Origin: a virus
IMG/VR virus record: IMGVR_UViG_3300008113_000282
Span: 1-28,490 of that record
Reading direction: 5' to 3' (one strand)
DNA length: 28,490 nt
A program made the position numbers and the translations under genes. Under the pieces are notes generated by a model. That model did not search any database. It was given only the letters and a program-made list of their open reading frames with translations, and was not told the origin of the DNA. Every line of letters begins with the position of its first letter. Positions within the stretch are counted from its first letter, which is position 1. Below are positions 27,726 through 28,490 of this stretch, in pieces.

Positions 27726-28197
27726 ATCTTAACCACCTATTACGAATTGCAAATATAATAACTAATCCTGATATAAGTAAATAAAACCAAAGTTTAAATT
27801 TTTTAATATTTTTGTACTTTTCTTGAATGTTATTTAAATCTTTCTTTAATTTTTCTACTTCTTTCAAATGATTTTCTTCATGCTTTTGATAATCTAAATG
27901 CAATGATTCCATCTGTTTTTGATGAGCAATTTGCATAGATTTAATCCTGGCAGTGTTCTCTTGAACTTTAGTCACTTCTTTTGTCAGAGTAATAGTTTTA
28001 CTTGGCGGACAAACAAAAGTGAAATTTGAGTCCTTAAAATGAATTACAACAGTATCTGGTAAAGATTGTACTGTATCAATAATTAAAACCTCTTTTATCT
28101 CCTCTTTGACAGGGAATTTTTCTGCACAGGTTTCCGCAAGTTTTCTTTCAGAAAGGCATCCTGTTAGAAACAGACTACAGATCAATAGATTCCTCAT
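27715..28197 (-). CDS. Lipoprotein with C-terminal membrane anchor, candidate unimolecular spanin
   Basis: The 160-residue product begins with a short lipoprotein signal ending in a lipobox (LTGC, Cys at residue 14). A Lys/Glu/His-rich coiled coil follows at about residues 75-130, then one hydrophobic segment (about 136-151, LWFYLLISGLVIIFAI) before a basic tail. A lipid anchor at one end and a transmembrane helix at the other is the architecture of a u-spanin such as T1 gp11, which bridges outer and inner membrane and fuses them at lysis. I chose the ATG at 28197; the TTG at 28212 would add five residues and a longer overlap. It lies about 6.5 kb from the holin/endolysin genes, so the role is inferred from architecture alone. 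Confidence 0.65.
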   Translation of the reverse strand: MRNLLICSLFLTGCLSERKLAETCAEKFPVKEEIKEVLIIDTVQSLPDTVVIHFKDSNFTFVCPPSKTITLTKEVTKVQENTARIKSMQIAHQKQMESLHLDYQKHEENHLKEVEKLKKDLNNIQEKYKNIKKFKLWFYLLISGLVIIFAIRNRWLRLPL

Positions 28198-28490
28198 CTT
28201 GCTTAAATTCAACTCCTGTTAGCCATCCCTTCAAATATACATGAATTTCTAAACCATCTGGGTTGAGTACCTCAATAGGTTTAAATTCAATTTCTTTTTC
28301 GTTAAGTTCTTTGAGTTTTTGATTGATCTTTTTAGCAGCATCTTTAGTAAACTTATAACCACTTTTTTCATCTGTGATTAAATTACCTTTATCATCTACA
28401 GATGCATTATCCAATCTAATCTCTTCAATACCTTCCTGATATTTATCAATAGAAGGTTTTAATTTTTCATAGATTTTGAATAACTTTTTT
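28175..28490 (-). CDS. Conserved phage protein, 5' end outside window
   Basis: The reading frame is open to the edge of the window: codons upstream of the first possible in-window start (a TTG at 28414) continue without a stop to 28490, so this is the C-terminal part of a longer gene. The visible product is about 104 residues, highly charged, with Lys/Glu-rich helices followed by a segment reading as alternating strands (IHVYLKGWLTGVEF) and an acidic tail. I recognise the look of a small conserved protein of Bacteroidota phages but know no function. Its end overlaps the start of the next gene by about 23 bases, which indicates translational coupling. Confidence 0.75.
   Translation of the reverse strand, partial: KKLFKIYEKLKPSIDKYQEGIEEIRLDNASVDDKGNLITDEKSGYKFTKDAAKKINQKLKELNEKEIEFKPIEVLNPDGLEIHVYLKGWLTGVEFKQDEESIDL

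Overview
The window is a strongly AT-rich segment of a tailed double-stranded DNA phage (or prophage). Every convincing gene lies on the minus strand, so the reading order runs from position 28490 down to 1. A Bacteroidota host is likely. Starts lack Shine-Dalgarno sequences and follow A-rich tracts. Several leaders carry TAnnTTTG boxes typical of Bacteroidota sigma promoters. Many proteins belong to families I know mainly from Bacteroidota phages. No integrase, tRNA, rRNA or CRISPR array was seen. Coding is tight: no gap exceeds 300 bases, and the longest (about 150 bases at 14247-14395) holds a palindrome and a weak promoter.

Layout in transcription order. (1) 28490-23545, early/replication: a 5'-partial gene, a candidate unimolecular spanin, a terminator, two small unknowns, a Rad52/Erf-like annealing protein, two small conserved unknowns, an SSB-like protein, a protein made around a DnaA domain IV, a structured leader, a replisome-organizer-like protein whose gene contains a candidate origin, an unknown probable replication partner and a VRR-NUC nuclease. 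(2) 23566-21134: a sigma-like protein, a small membrane protein, an unknown, a glycosyltransferase and an XkdF-associated domain protein. (3) 21147-20340, lysis: two small membrane proteins and an M15 peptidase. (4) 20380-16603: an exonuclease, a small coiled protein, an HExxH protein, HNH nuclease, methyltransferase, two tiny ORFs, and the small and large terminase. (5) 16504-12915: a promoter, then nucleotide metabolism (MazG-like, dCMP deaminase, thymidylate synthase/dCMP hydroxymethylase family), a shrunken methyltransferase, small unknowns, an XRE regulator and tiny membrane proteins. (6) 12915-1, virion: chaperone-position genes, tail proteins, tape measure, prohead protease, scaffold, major capsid, tail tube, portal and connector.

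The strongest candidate for something undescribed is 24850-25325. Seven copies of the palindrome GCATATGC (one with a mismatch in each cluster) sit in two clusters inside the replisome-organizer gene. They are read in all three codon frames, and the four-copy cluster is followed by an AT-only-like tract, much like the lambda O gene origin. Just upstream, a promoter appears to feed a leader made of two hairpins with complementary six-base apical loops. The second hairpin looks like an intrinsic terminator whose U-tract touches the start codon. Together with the neighbouring DnaA domain IV protein this suggests a self-contained origin/initiator module with attenuation control.

A second theme is possible cytosine modification. 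The thymidylate-synthase-family enzyme carries Asp at the position that selects dCMP in T4 gp42, beside a dCMP deaminase and a MazG-like pyrophosphatase, and a glycosyltransferase is present elsewhere. The virion module is also unusual: tail genes and tape measure are transcribed before protease, capsid and portal, the reverse of the usual siphophage order.
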